A DNA stretch of 64,000 nucleotides from Adiantum capillus-veneris (lineage: Eukaryota; Streptophyta; Polypodiopsida; Polypodiales; Pteridaceae), in the NCBI GenBank assembly GCA_014529385.2, contig CM043971.1, forward strand, positions 89,207,340 through 89,271,339, written 5' to 3'. Of the stretch, positions 46,116 through 56,280 are shown one piece after another (within the stretch, counting starts at the first letter, position 1; every line of letters begins with the position of its first letter). The notes beneath the pieces were generated by a model. The model was given only the letters and a program-made list of their open reading frames with translations, ran no database searches and was not told the origin of the DNA. A program made the translations under genes and the position numbers.

Positions 46116-47596
46116 ATGGATCCTTCTGCTACTTCAATGATAGAGTTCAAAAAGAAAATTAGACAATTGTTGATTACAATCATCAGTGCACTAGATCCCG
46201 ACGATATAGCGCAGATTGTTGCAGATGAGTCTAGATTGCAATCATTATACAGTGAGATTGCCCGCAAAATTTTGTTGTTATATCCAGACAAAACAACCGA
46301 ATCAATAATCTCATTACTGAGCAGTTGGGTGGGCAATTTGCCCAAGGTGGCCTCTGATTTGAAAGAGGAATGCCCTCAAGAAGTAGACAAGGGTAAGCTA
46401 GAGCATTGGAACGCGAGATGGAGAGCTGAAAAGGAGAGGTCAAGGTGAGCATCCCACATAGACACACAATTTGGCCTAAGCAAGAAAATGCGAATGGCTA
46501 TCATCAGAGTTATGGGGAGCAGCCAAGTTGGAGAACCGTTTATTGAGGAGGCTGCCATTGAGGGAACATCGGGATCTACTCTTCTGCCAGTCACTTGGAG
46601 AGCAGTATATACAATTCTGAATGTAGTATGACTTTGGGCATTCCAAATAAGTCCGTTAAGAAGATCAAGAAACTTGGGTCAGGGGCTTATGGCACAGGGT
46701 GGCAAGTTCAAATCAAAGGGATCAGTTTCCTTTTTGCAACGAATACTTATTGTGCCAAGGAGTTCAAAGGACAGGCCAAGCATCAGTGGAAAAGCTTTGC
46801 ATCAGAAAGTGGAGTAGATCTCAACCATAGAGGGATTGTGAGGAGTATTGCCCACTCTGTAACGTTGCCATGGTTTCTAATATTCCCCTACTTCAATGGG
46901 GGAACTTTAGGTGATCTTATGGAGACAGTGCCCCTTCCACATGGCTCTTTCACGACGCTTGTAACGCATCAAGAGGGGAAAGGAAAGATCCCTGACGACT
47001 TTAAATGGGAGCAGTCCTCTGGAGACAAGAAAACACGTATCAAGAGCCTGTGCAATCATGCTCCCTTGTTGATCCATGCCTTGGTGAAGGCATTGCGATT
47101 CGCACATGACGAGGGAGTGATCCACAATGATCTCCATCCATGGAACATCATGTTGGACTTTACCAAGGATCTCACTCCCCGTATTGGAATAATTGATTGG
47201 GGATTGGCTCTGCGTGTTGGCTTAGAGACACAAAAGACAAACAATACCGATGAAAACTGGCAAAAGCTTCATCCTTGGCGAGCTCCTGAGTTACTAGATG
47301 GCAAGAGTTTATGCCTATGGACCAAGGCCACAGATGTGTACGCCATAGGATGGGTGATATGGCAATTTTGTAAGTTTTGTGGAGAGTTCTCTGACTACTA
47401 CAACACAGATTGGTTCAAACATAAGGTTTCAGTGGAGGTACAAGCCATATCTAGGATTGTTGTGGAAGGTTGGGTGAGGAAGAAATCCACAGACAGAAAG
47501 ACCTTGGCACTTTTGGACAAAGAATTAGAAAGATTTGAAGCCCAGCCAGAACGATGCTTACGTCCTCCCTCTGAAATGAGTGTACCCTTTTTTTGA
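46116..47596 (+). CDS. Protein kinase, two exons, hAT cargo
   Basis: Predicted CDS join(46116-46444, 46591-47596), 444 residues. Exon 1 (MDPSATSMIEFKKKI...) is a helical domain of about 110 residues with no recognised family. The donor TCAAG|GTGAGC and acceptor CTCTTCTGCCAG|T keep the frame across a 146-base intron. Exon 2 encodes a protein kinase domain: GSGAYG loop (139-144), Lys in YCAKEF (166), catalytic HNDLHPWN (Asp 290, Asn 295), DWG (312-314) in place of DFG, APE in HPWRAPELL, and DVYAIGW. All residues needed for phosphotransfer are present, so it is probably active on Ser/Thr (inferred). The frame has no lesions, unlike the transposase. AATAAA follows at 47697. No close subfamily is recognised. 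Confidence 0.8.
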
Positions 47597-47966
47597 TGGA
47601 TATATGATGAACTTTATGAAGCGGGGTTTTCTGAGACTTGTGACTTATAAAAGCACTTTTAAAAATTGGGTTTTATGCGCCATGGATGATGTATGAGTAA
47701 TAAAAACACTTTGTTATATCTCAATAGACAACAAATTTTCTATGAGTTTTGTTTTTTCTCTTAAGTTTCAAGCAATAAGCCACGTGGAGTCATTGATTGT
47801 CATTCATTGATTTAAAAAATGGTGGTTACTCTTATATCAATTGATTGTCGTAAGATGGTGGTTATTCTAATATCAATTGATTGTCGTAAAATGGTGGTTA
47901 CTCTTATAGCAATTGATTATCATTAAGTTTGTATGCCGTAACTGAAGTATAGTGTTTAATCAGGAT
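47597..47966 (+). other. Kinase-RING spacer with 37-bp tandem repeat
   Basis: It contains AATAAA at 47697 and three copies of a 36-45 base unit (ATGGTGGTTA-TCTTATATCAATTGATTGTCGTAA) at about 47816-47930. It presumably holds the 3' end of the kinase transcript and the promoter of the RING gene. Confidence 0.6.
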
Positions 47967-48923
47967 ATGGATAATGATAATCAAAGGGCTAAGCGCGCTT
48001 TTGAGCGTCTCAGATCCATGTGTCAAGGCGGTGGAGTGAACGACACCGCTCGAATTGCTGCTCGTTGCTCCCAGTGGACCAACCCACTGGGTACACAATG
48101 GAAAGAGGTGAACACTAGGATTGACCGAGAAATGGTGAAATCCATATGGCCAGGCGTTGCAGATGACAACAACAAGGAAGGCCGACTCAAGCTATCACAA
48201 TGCATTAATGCAGACATACGAGACAATGGAGAGAACATATATCTCGATGTTATGGGTCATCCTATGCATCATATGGATTGTCCATTGTGGTTTGGCAAGA
48301 TGTTATACATGCATTATGTCTTGGGTGAACCAGTGGACTTTAGCTCAAGGACACCTCACATGACGGTTGAGGACATTCGCAGTACTGCAATCACCGTCAC
48401 ACGGCAAGAGATGTCATTGGCACTAGAAGGTGCATCAATGGAAGTGCACCAAGTTAAGGAGGAGCTTCAAACTCAACTCAGGCAAGCATCACAAGCTACA
48501 CAAGGCTCTCATGCAGTAGAGACCCTAAATAGAGACTTGCAAAGGGAGGTGAAGGTGCTATCTCGCCACGTAAAAGAGTTAGAGGCGACTATAAAAAAAA
48601 AAAATGCTACCACATTGATTGAGCACCCAACATCTATTGAGGCCCCTCCAGCTTCTGGTGAGCACGGTGGTCCTTGCCCCATATGTCGATCATTCTTTCA
48701 TGAGTGGTGTGGTCACTTCAGCTTGCCATGTGGACATATGTATCATATATCATGCTTGATGCAAAGCATGATGAATAACTTTCATTGTGCTATATGTGAG
48801 TTTGAGATATCCAAAAAGCTATATGCAATGTTCAAAATGTCTGAAGACTATAATAAGCTTAAAGGTCAGCGTGAACAGGAGAATGAAGATATTCTCACAT
48901 ATATTTCACTATCACTTGGATAG
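47967..48923 (+). CDS. Coiled-coil RING-H2 protein (putative E3 ubiquitin ligase), hAT cargo
   Basis: 318 residues from the ATG at 47967 (MDNDNQRAKRAF); TTTAATCAG just upstream could be a splice acceptor. Residues 1-135 form an unrecognised domain with conserved-looking Trp, Cys and His (WTNPLGTQW, HPMHHMDCPLWFGKM). Residues 140-220 are a Gln/Glu-rich coiled coil. A RING-H2 finger follows with ligands C237, C240, C255, H257, H260, C263, C274 and C277, then a short C-terminal tail. RING-H2 proteins usually act as E3 ligases by recruiting a ubiquitin-loaded E2. The frame is intact and on the same strand as the kinase, 370 bases downstream. Substrates are unknown. Confidence 0.75.
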   Translation: MDNDNQRAKRAFERLRSMCQGGGVNDTARIAARCSQWTNPLGTQWKEVNTRIDREMVKSIWPGVADDNNKEGRLKLSQCINADIRDNGENIYLDVMGHPMHHMDCPLWFGKMLYMHYVLGEPVDFSSRTPHMTVEDIRSTAITVTRQEMSLALEGASMEVHQVKEELQTQLRQASQATQGSHAVETLNRDLQREVKVLSRHVKELEATIKKKNATTLIEHPTSIEAPPASGEHGGPCPICRSFFHEWCGHFSLPCGHMYHISCLMQSMMNNFHCAICEFEISKKLYAMFKMSEDYNKLKGQREQENEDILTYISLSLG

Positions 48924-49210
48924 TTTTTGTAACATTTGAAAACATTTATTCGTTGTCTTGCGAGAATTTATTAGTGAATTGTGAATTGTCTTCACTTCAG
49001 CTTCAATTATGATATGTGATAATGCAACGATTTGTTAGGGCTTTGTATATTATGAAGCTTTAATAGTGATTTGTGGCCTTGTAAAGGTTTTTAAGGGCTT
49101 CGTTTATTATTAAGCAAATGTCTAAACCTTAAACTAAATATAAAAAAAAGCTTATAAGATAAATAGTTTCTGAACTTAATCAGAAGTCACTCAATGGATT
49201 TGATAATCTA
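48924..49210. other. Convergent 3' region between RING gene and transposase
   Basis: AT-rich; nothing beyond 3' untranslated sequence for both genes is seen. Confidence 0.5.
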
Positions 49211-51114
49211 TTAATTAAACCACCGTCGCTTGCTGCGACGGGTCAAAGTTGGTTCAATTTCCAAATTCTCTTCAATCTCTTCTAAAGTACATGTAGTTTC
49301 TACTTCATGAGATTCCCCTTGCAGCTCACTGTCTTCGTCCACCTCATCATTAGTTACATCATAAGTCTAGCGCGGCATCTCCTCTTTGTAGTTCTCAGCT
49401 TGCACTCTTGCCAATAGCTGATGGTTGCAGTACATATACACCAATTTTTCAGCTCTTGAATTTAGAAGGCGGTTTCTGATGGTGGAATGTACATATTTAT
49501 ATGTACTCCAGTTTCTCTCAGAACTTGAATTGGATGCACATTGGGCTAGGATTCTAATAGCTAGGCGTTTAAGGGTGGGTGCACTACCACCATTCATCAT
49601 CCACCACTTCCACGCTGGTTGCTCCGTGGAAAGTTTCTGCACAAATTCTGTACCAAACTTACCCTCTTTGAGTTTAAACTTCGTAAGATCAGTAACACCT
49701 AATGCATGCTCATCAAGATCATCATAAAACCTGCCTATCACATCATAAAAGTCTTCCAACACCTCCTCATCAAGTTTGTCTATTTCCATTGCCCAATACT
49801 CTGGATCCAATAAGAAAGCTACGCTGTGTAGTGGACTATATGCTCCAACCCATCGACCATGCACATACTTTCTCAAAATTTCTCTCCTCTTTTGAGTGAA
49901 TGGTGTCTTCCAAGGCTTCACAATTGGCTCCTGGGGCTCCTCTGGATTTGCAAGGCTTTCTTGAACAGTCCACCAAGCCATCCACACCTTACCTATGTTA
50001 GGCAAGGCAGAATCCAGTTGGCGTAATGCGAGCATAATTGGCATCATGATATTGTGCACATCCACCACATCATCCCAGAAGTGGCGATCAGCTAGTAGAT
50101 CTCTGATCACCCCTATTTTGCTTTTTATCTTCTCCCTTTGACCAACCTCCCATTCTGAAAAAGTGGCACAAACAAATGTCTCCATCACAGCATTCTTATT
50201 TTTTATTAGTGATTCTACCGTATAGTAGTTGGTGCATAATCTAGTTTCGCACGGCAGTTTTAACATAGTAGACATCCTCAACCATCACTAACTATGGTGT
50301 ATCCAGATTGTTCTGTTGCATTTAATATTACCCTTTGAATATCCTGTTGTGTGCTTGTGTAACATTTATCCAACAGTTGGTTTCTCATATGGTGATATGT
50401 TGGAGGGGTAAATCCAACACCATACTCCCCAATGCGTTTCCAAGCTGACTTCCATGCATCACGGGTGACAATGGCCAATGATCCCCCAGTGAAATAGACG
50501 GCTTTAGCTAGTGCAAGTTGTGCTTCTTCTAAGGCAAGTGTTTTGAAGCTCGTCTGTAAGCTAACCTGTCTACTTTTTGACGATCCTACCTGAAAGTCAG
50601 GAGATCCATGGTTTGGAGGTGTACTTCCATCGATATGAGAAGTTGGTTCCCTACTTTGAGTGCTTCCATTGGTGGGCGTTACACCCAATGATCCCTCATA
50701 CTGGTTTGATCTTATCGATACGGGGGTGTGATGGTCGAAAGTAGAGAGTTTTGATCTTTTGCTCGTGGAAATTAGCTTACCAATTAAAGCTTTTAAGCGC
50801 ATAGCTGCTTCTTCTGCACCTAAGCCCTTGCACTTTCCTCCTTGGATTCTGGTATTTCCACCTAGCAAATGATCCCTTATTCTTGGTGCTCCTCCAAATT
50901 TCTCTTCGCCACAAAAGTTACATTTCCAATCTTGATACTTATTTAAATTTGTGGCAAAATTCCACTCGGGTCCTGGACTTTTTCCACCTGTCTTTCGCTT
51001 GCCCTGCGAAGTGGTGCCCTGCGAAGCAATACCTGGCATCGAGGTAGGAGGTCTCCTCAAGGAAGCCAGGCTTGAGACAACAACATCACCTCTCACATTC
51101 CCGGTGGAAGACAT
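49211..51114 (-). pseudogene. hAT transposase, internally deleted
   Basis: Start ATG at 51114 (MSSTGNVRGDVVVSS), just after the predicted acceptor. Residues 55-100 are a BED-type zinc finger (WKCNFCGEEKFGG, RIRDHLLGG). The ordered body reaches GYTIVSDG (first catalytic Asp), then TGA at 50278-50280. The next recognisable residues (LPCETRLCTNYYTVESLIKNK) belong well downstream in hAT proteins, so the DUF659/RNase-H-like core with the second catalytic Asp is missing, and the frame changes. The C-terminal dimerisation domain is present (LAIRILAQ, SNSSSERNWS). A TAG at 49367 interrupts, and the frame then continues with an acidic tail and basic TRRSKRR to the TAA at 49211. The protein cannot be catalytically active. 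Confidence 0.85.
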
Positions 51115-51127
51115 ACTTATTGGATGC

Positions 51128-52062
51128 CTGCAATACCAATACACATAGCTCAGTATGCTATCTCTTCTTTCAAGTATTATTCAAACCAAACATTAGTGTT
51201 ATAATCAATATCACACACAAGCGTAGTAGTGAAGCCTGAAGGGAATAAACCTCAATCTACTCAAACATGAGCAAGCAAATACAACGGTGAATCAAATATG
51301 TGATCAGTCCATCCCAAAAGTAGAGATATCGACCCAAAGATTCACCTTCCTACCCCTTTCATGAATCAGTCCAGTCCAAAAAAGAACTAATGACCCATGA
51401 TTGGAGCTCTAATCGAAATAGCAAGCAAATACAGCGGTGAATCAAACATGTGATTAGTCCATCCCAAAAGTAGAGATATCGACCCAAAGATTCACCTTCC
51501 TACCCCTTTCATGAATCAGTCCAATCCAAAAAAGAACTAATCACCCATGATTGGAGCTCTAATCGAAATAGCAAGCAAATACAGCGGTGAATCAAACATG
51601 TGATCAGTCCATCCCAAAAGTAGAGATATCGACCCAAAGATTCACCTTCCTACCTCCTTTCATGAATCAGTCCAGTCCAAAAAAGAACTAATGACCCATG
51701 ATTGGAGCTCTAATCGGAATAGCAAGCAAATACAATGGTGAATCAAACATGTGATTAGTCCATCCCAAAAGTAGAGATATCGACCCAAAGATTCACCTTT
51801 CTATCTCTTTTCAAGAATCAGTTCAGTCCAAAAAAGAACTAATGACCCATGATAGAAGTTCTAATCAATATAGCAATCAATTTAGCAAATATAACGGTGA
51901 ACCAAACATGAGATTAGTCCATCCCAAATGTAGAGGTACCGACCCAAAGATTCACCTTTCTACCTCCTTTCAAGAATCAGTTCAGTCTAAAAAAGAACTA
52001 ATGATCCATGATCAGAGTTTCATTAAGTTTTAATTTTTTTTAAAGACTATTCATTTTTTTAC
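51128..52062 (-). other. Predicted 5'-leader intron of the hAT transposase
   Basis: Minus-strand donor ACTAAAG|GTAAAA (52063/52062) and acceptor GGTATTGCAG|GC (51128/51127), 13 bases before the ATG at 51114. It contains the right tandem array. The donor and acceptor contexts copy those of the kinase side. Confidence 0.5.
51240..52015 (-). repeat. Right tandem array of the hAT (151-bp units, about five copies)
   Basis: A unit containing AGCAAGCAAATACA, GTAGAGATATCGACCC and AAAAAAGAACTAATGACCC repeats at about 51320, 51471, 51621, 51772 and 51931. The middle copies are nearly identical and the outer ones more diverged. Its sequence is unrelated to the left array. Confidence 0.95.
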
Positions 52063-52129
52063 CTTTAGTTTTTCTTCTAAATTTTAAAGGATGACCAAAT
52101 TTAGAGGAAGCGGTGATGTGATGTGATGT

Positions 52130-52290
52130 CTACTACAGGGTTATATAGAGCCGCCAAATATGGAGGGGATACATGACGGGGCCGGCGGGATTCTTGCTTT
52201 GCCCACCGGGCCCGTCGGGGTTTATAATATGCCCGCCGGGCCTGCCGGGGTTTGTTGGTTGCCCCGCCGGTTTTACGTTTTCTACCGGTT
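52130..52290 (-). promoter_or_regulatory. hAT right subterminal GC block and TATA box
   Basis: The minus strand has CTCTATATAACC (about 52139-52150), a TATA box directed toward the transposase. Outside it are three to four copies of a CCCGCCGGGCC/CCCGTCGGGG motif (52175-52275), resembling the left block. Such subterminal repeats are usual transposase-binding sites in hAT elements. Confidence 0.6.
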
Positions 52291-52387
52291 TTCGTAAGTC
52301 ATAACATTAGATATGTTATTAACATGAAAAAAATAGTGATAATAACAACAATAATTAACATTTAACAAAATGTGTCATCGCGTAATT

Positions 52388-52408
52388 AAAATCCCGGGGG
52401 GGGGGGGG
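52388..52408. repeat. hAT right terminus and flanking G13 run
   Basis: Plus-strand AAAATCCC (52388-52395) is the inverted counterpart of GGGATTT at the left end. The expected terminal TG is not there; the sequence goes directly into 13 G. Confidence 0.6.
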
Positions 52409-54429
52409 CTACCATGATATGGTAGTGATGTATGGGAACATATTACCACGATATGGAAGTGATATGTGTCAGCACACTTAGGACCATCATGGAACTTTTT
52501 TACCTCAAGGTCTCTCCCCCCTTCATTTGCATATGCACCCATAGCCTTACAACATCACATAAACAATGCCTGAGAGGCCCTTGTTTGGCCTACATGCTCC
52601 ATACTATATGTAAGAATGCAAGAATAAGGTCTTATGGGGTTGTTATATCGGCTCAACTTAGGCATATCCATCCCTAAGATAAATTCCTAAAATTTTCGGA
52701 TGCACCCTTTCATACGATGGTTAGCTATAGATGGAGTTCCTATCTCCTAAAAATAAAGGGGGCGTCCTCTCAAGATGGTGAAAAATAATCATTAAGAGTT
52801 TCTCTCTTTTTAAGAGCTTCATATGGACCTTTAGAGAGAAAGGATGCCATAACCGGGAACAAAGATAATGACAAAGGGTAGTTCCTTGAATGCATGGACC
52901 ATATTACACTGATCAAAGGTACATGATGTGTTTCTTGAGTATCCATTTTATGTTATCAAATTTAAAAATTCTAAGGGAGAGCCACATGAAACAAAGGAAA
53001 AAATTCAAATGATTATTAAATCTTTATGAATTGGAATGGAATGCAGCCAAAAATATACACACTACTTCTTTAAAACACACTAGAAGTGAGTAAATTTGCA
53101 AACAACATAATGTAGACGTTTGTATTTTTAGAGGATGGCCACCTCAAAGGAATTCTTCATGAGGATACAAACCTTAATTACAAGCATGATGAAAACTTAA
53201 GATGGTCATCTTTAGGAATGTGTGACATATCACATGGGTTAATTGGAGAGGATTATACATACACCACAAAAATGTATAGTTATTTTGTACATATCACATG
53301 GGTTAATTGGAGAGGATTATACATACACCACAAATGTATAGTTATTTTGTAGATAAGAAAGAAACCCATAGTGTAATTTAGCACGTATACATAATGTTTG
53401 AAATGCCACTGCCCATGGATGAAAGCAATAATTTTAGAGCTCTTGATTAAGCATCAATGCATTGTGAAGGCTTAGAGACTTCATGGTTCACGTGATTCAA
53501 AGAGGAGTATCCCTTAGGGAACCCTTACTCCTAGCCTCACTCTCAAAGACATCTAAGTAAGCAAATTAGGTGGCCCTAAAAAGAGTGGGAGAGGGTAGAT
53601 GCAAAAGAATATTAAGTAATCAAGAATTAATACCCCTCTATTTTCTCTACACCCTTTTCTTCCATTATGCAATTGACGGGGTCTTAATGCTTAGAGGTGT
53701 TCCAAAACTAGTGTCTACCTCTTCACAATAGCATAAGCACTATGTCATCCCCATAAATGAAAATGATAGCATACATTTCATAAATTATGCTTGGATGTGT
53801 AAATTTTAGCTTAAGGCAATGGAGAAAGAGTGATGAAAAAATTCCTTTAAGTTCCCTCTGAAGTTGAAGCTTTTAATTCAAGTCTTGGAAGTTGAAGAAT
53901 TTGTCTTTTGAGTCCCTTTGGAAAGCTTTGAATGGCTTCGAAGATTGCTTCTTTTGATTGCTCTACTTGCAGCTTGTGGGGATACCCTCTTGGCTACCAA
54001 ATCTTTGGTTGAGGCTTTTACTACATGTGGGAATGATCCCTAGGCCAAAAGGGATCAAGCCCTTGGGACAAGAGGCCTTACAAGAATGGGTTCTAATCCA
54101 AAAGGTTTGTGGCCTTGAGCCCTTGGGGTGCTTTGGTCGTGGGAAGTCAAGCCAAAAAGATTTTGAAGAAGCTTCATGGCATTTGGTTGATGCCAAAATG
54201 TGTTGCTTCACACACATGGTCCCTTTTTATGAACTTGAATTCCAATTGCATTGCAGTTCAGAAGTCTGCCCACTTTCCCTCACCAAAAAATGGTACAAGT
54301 TGAATCCATTCCCCATGGTCAAATGGCATTATTTAGCTAGCCTAACCAAGGATGCCTCATGAATTGCAGGTGGGGAAGGCCCAAAAGTAGGCTTGGATTT
54401 GTAGAGGGAATGCCTGTGCATGTGCGTGC

Positions 54430-54431
<2 letters not shown>
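52409..54431. other. No recognisable gene; 62-bp tandem duplication
   Basis: ACATATCACATGGGTTAATT... (unit about 62 bases) is duplicated at 53225-53350. 53957-54362 is open for 134 codons but resembles nothing I know. 52900-53230 has broken coding-like phrases without an assignable family. Confidence 0.4.

Positions 54432-54476
<45 letters not shown>
54432..54476 (+). repeat. Poly-C run (45 nt)
   Basis: 45 consecutive C followed by AACCCCCACACAACCCCC. The longest homopolymer in the window. Confidence 0.95.
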
Positions 54477-54478
<2 letters not shown>

Positions 54479-54959
54479 CCCCCACACAACCCCCTTAATT
54501 TAACAAAATAATTAGGAGTTGATTCCTTGTGCTAGTGGTATCCAAAATGTGATCTTGTGGGCTCTATTGAAAGCTTGTTAAGAGCACTTTTGAATGATTT
54601 GAGCAGTGTGAGTAAAAGATGAAGCTGAAGAGATTAACTGAAAATCAAAATTAGGGGAACGGGGCTAAGTATGCTCAAACGAAAACTTTACTGATCCAAA
54701 GATGAAGTAAACCAATCAAAGCATCCATTGGCCATTTGAAAGTTAAGTGATTAGAATCAATTGAGGTCTAATTGATGATTTAATCTTTTGGGTTATTAGC
54801 AAATGCAAACGTGCAAAACATGTGCTAGATTATAGATTCTCCCTAATCAAACACTAATTATCCATGGAAGGTAGTGGCTTACTTGGGTATTCCAAGATCA
54901 TGCCCACACATGATTAATAAAGTGCTTGGTTATTGAGAATGATAGCTAGCTAGAATGCT

Positions 54960-55390
54960 ACAATCATAACAATTTTGACAACTTCTCATGGCTCTACTAC
55001 TAGTTGTTAGTATAAGGATGGCTTGATAAGTGCTGCATTTGTAATGATGAGTAAGGAATGATCAATGGCATAGCACACAAAATGTAGAAAGATGAAAATG
55101 AAATATAACATTGATCATAAAACAACACTAGAAGTGTGTACAAGATGAGCTACTTAAGTAGAAGTAGCTAGTGTAGTACAATGTAGTAGTACCAATGAAT
55201 TTAGCCCTAGGAGGCACCGGAATGTAGTATTATCAATGAATTTAGCCCTAGTGTAGCACAATGTAGTAGTACCAATGAATTTAGCCATAGGGGGCACCAC
55301 AAGGCACCCCAATCAACCTCAAATCAGCCCTACAAATATGAGATCAAATTTTGAAGCAAGGGACCCTCTCACGCCAGTTCTGACGGGTCA
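54960..55390 (-). repeat. Copia LTR fragment (minus strand)
   Basis: The reverse complement matches 44090-44345 (CATTGATCATT, AAGTAG, GTACTACTACATTGT, GTAGGG-TGATTTG). Inside it a segment with CTAAATTCATTG-TA is present three times (about 55190-55300) where the other copy has one, so it has a local triplication. Confidence 0.75.
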
Positions 55391-56280
55391 ACAAAAACTC
55401 ATCTACTTGGTCATTCAATTTTTTGCCTAAGCCGGTAATGTAATTCATGGACTCAGACAAAATCTGATTGTATTGGAATAGCTTTGTACTCAATGAGTGG
55501 CTAGATATCCCAAGTCCACCACATTTTTGTGATAATTATCTCTTTCTAGCAAAAATACCCAATTTTAACCCTGGGTACATAAGCCAAAACTTTGTAAATA
55601 TTGGGGGATTGAGAGCTTACATAGTGAAGAGCACGTCTTCACTTGCACATTCACTACTCATTGTATGGAAAAGCATTGGTAATGAAACTTCTTGTGTTGC
55701 TTCCCCTCATTCTTAGCATTGTGTACATGTCTAATGTGCTGTGTTTGAGTGTGTGAGTATGATGCAATGAGTGGGTTTAGCTCTAGGTTACCTTGTGTGT
55801 TTATTTGCTTTTTGTCAGTGTTAATGGTGAAACTAAGCATGGATAGATGTCAGTAGGCCTTAGGAGAAGCCAAACGACCCCTCATTCATCATTTTTGGTG
55901 AAGGTGAGAGGTGGCAACGATCATGGTTGCTCACCTACCTGACGGCGACTTTTGCAAGTTTTGTTGTTAGGAACCTATTGCCTATGGCCTAGAGACCCCT
56001 AATCTCAACTTTCATGTCATTTGGAGTTCATTTGACATTGTAGCGACCATTAGAGTGAGAGATAGACCACACAAGAGACTTAGGCGTTTTCCCCTTAGTT
56101 TCTTCTTGACTTGAGAGTTACACCTTTCTCCTCAATGAAATGTTGTTAGGACATTGCATTCAGCATTTCCATGCACTAGTCGGATCAGCTACATCCTCGG
56201 ATTGACATATTTTATGTTGGTTTGAGTCTTGTTTGAGTTCTCGCTAGGCTACTACGTCCGATCGCGACGGTCTACCAACA
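55391..56280 (+). repeat. 5' LTR of family C copy 2 (left edge undefined)
   Basis: The right edge is set by the primer site at 56281, and the LTR ends CTACCAACA. No second copy is in the window to fix the left edge. No genes are seen. Confidence 0.45.

Larger units (their letters stand above)
44468..52395. mobile_element. hAT-type DNA transposon carrying kinase and RING genes
   Basis: Left terminus CAGGGATTT (44468) and right terminus, on the minus strand, (C)GGGATTTT (52395) form short imperfect terminal inverted repeats of the hAT type (CAGGG). G runs flank both ends. Inside, from left, are a GC-rich subterminal block with CCCGCCGGG motifs, a TATA box, a leader and intron holding a tandem array, kinase gene (+), RING gene (+), hAT transposase (-), then a mirror image: intron with another tandem array, leader, TATA box and GC-rich CCCGCCGGGCC block. 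The length is about 7.93 kb. The unit is inferred from these mirrored ends; neither a full empty site nor a second copy is in the window. Confidence 0.75.

Noticed and set aside
49219-49241. Hairpin CCGTCGC-TTGCT-GCGACGG as a transcription terminator between convergent genes
   Set aside because: It lies within the C-terminal coding part of the transposase frame (TRRSKRR on the minus strand). Codon content explains it.
53957-54362. 134-codon open frame as a gene
   Set aside because: Composition (many Trp, Leu and Lys without order), no family resemblance, no promoter or splice context; likely chance.
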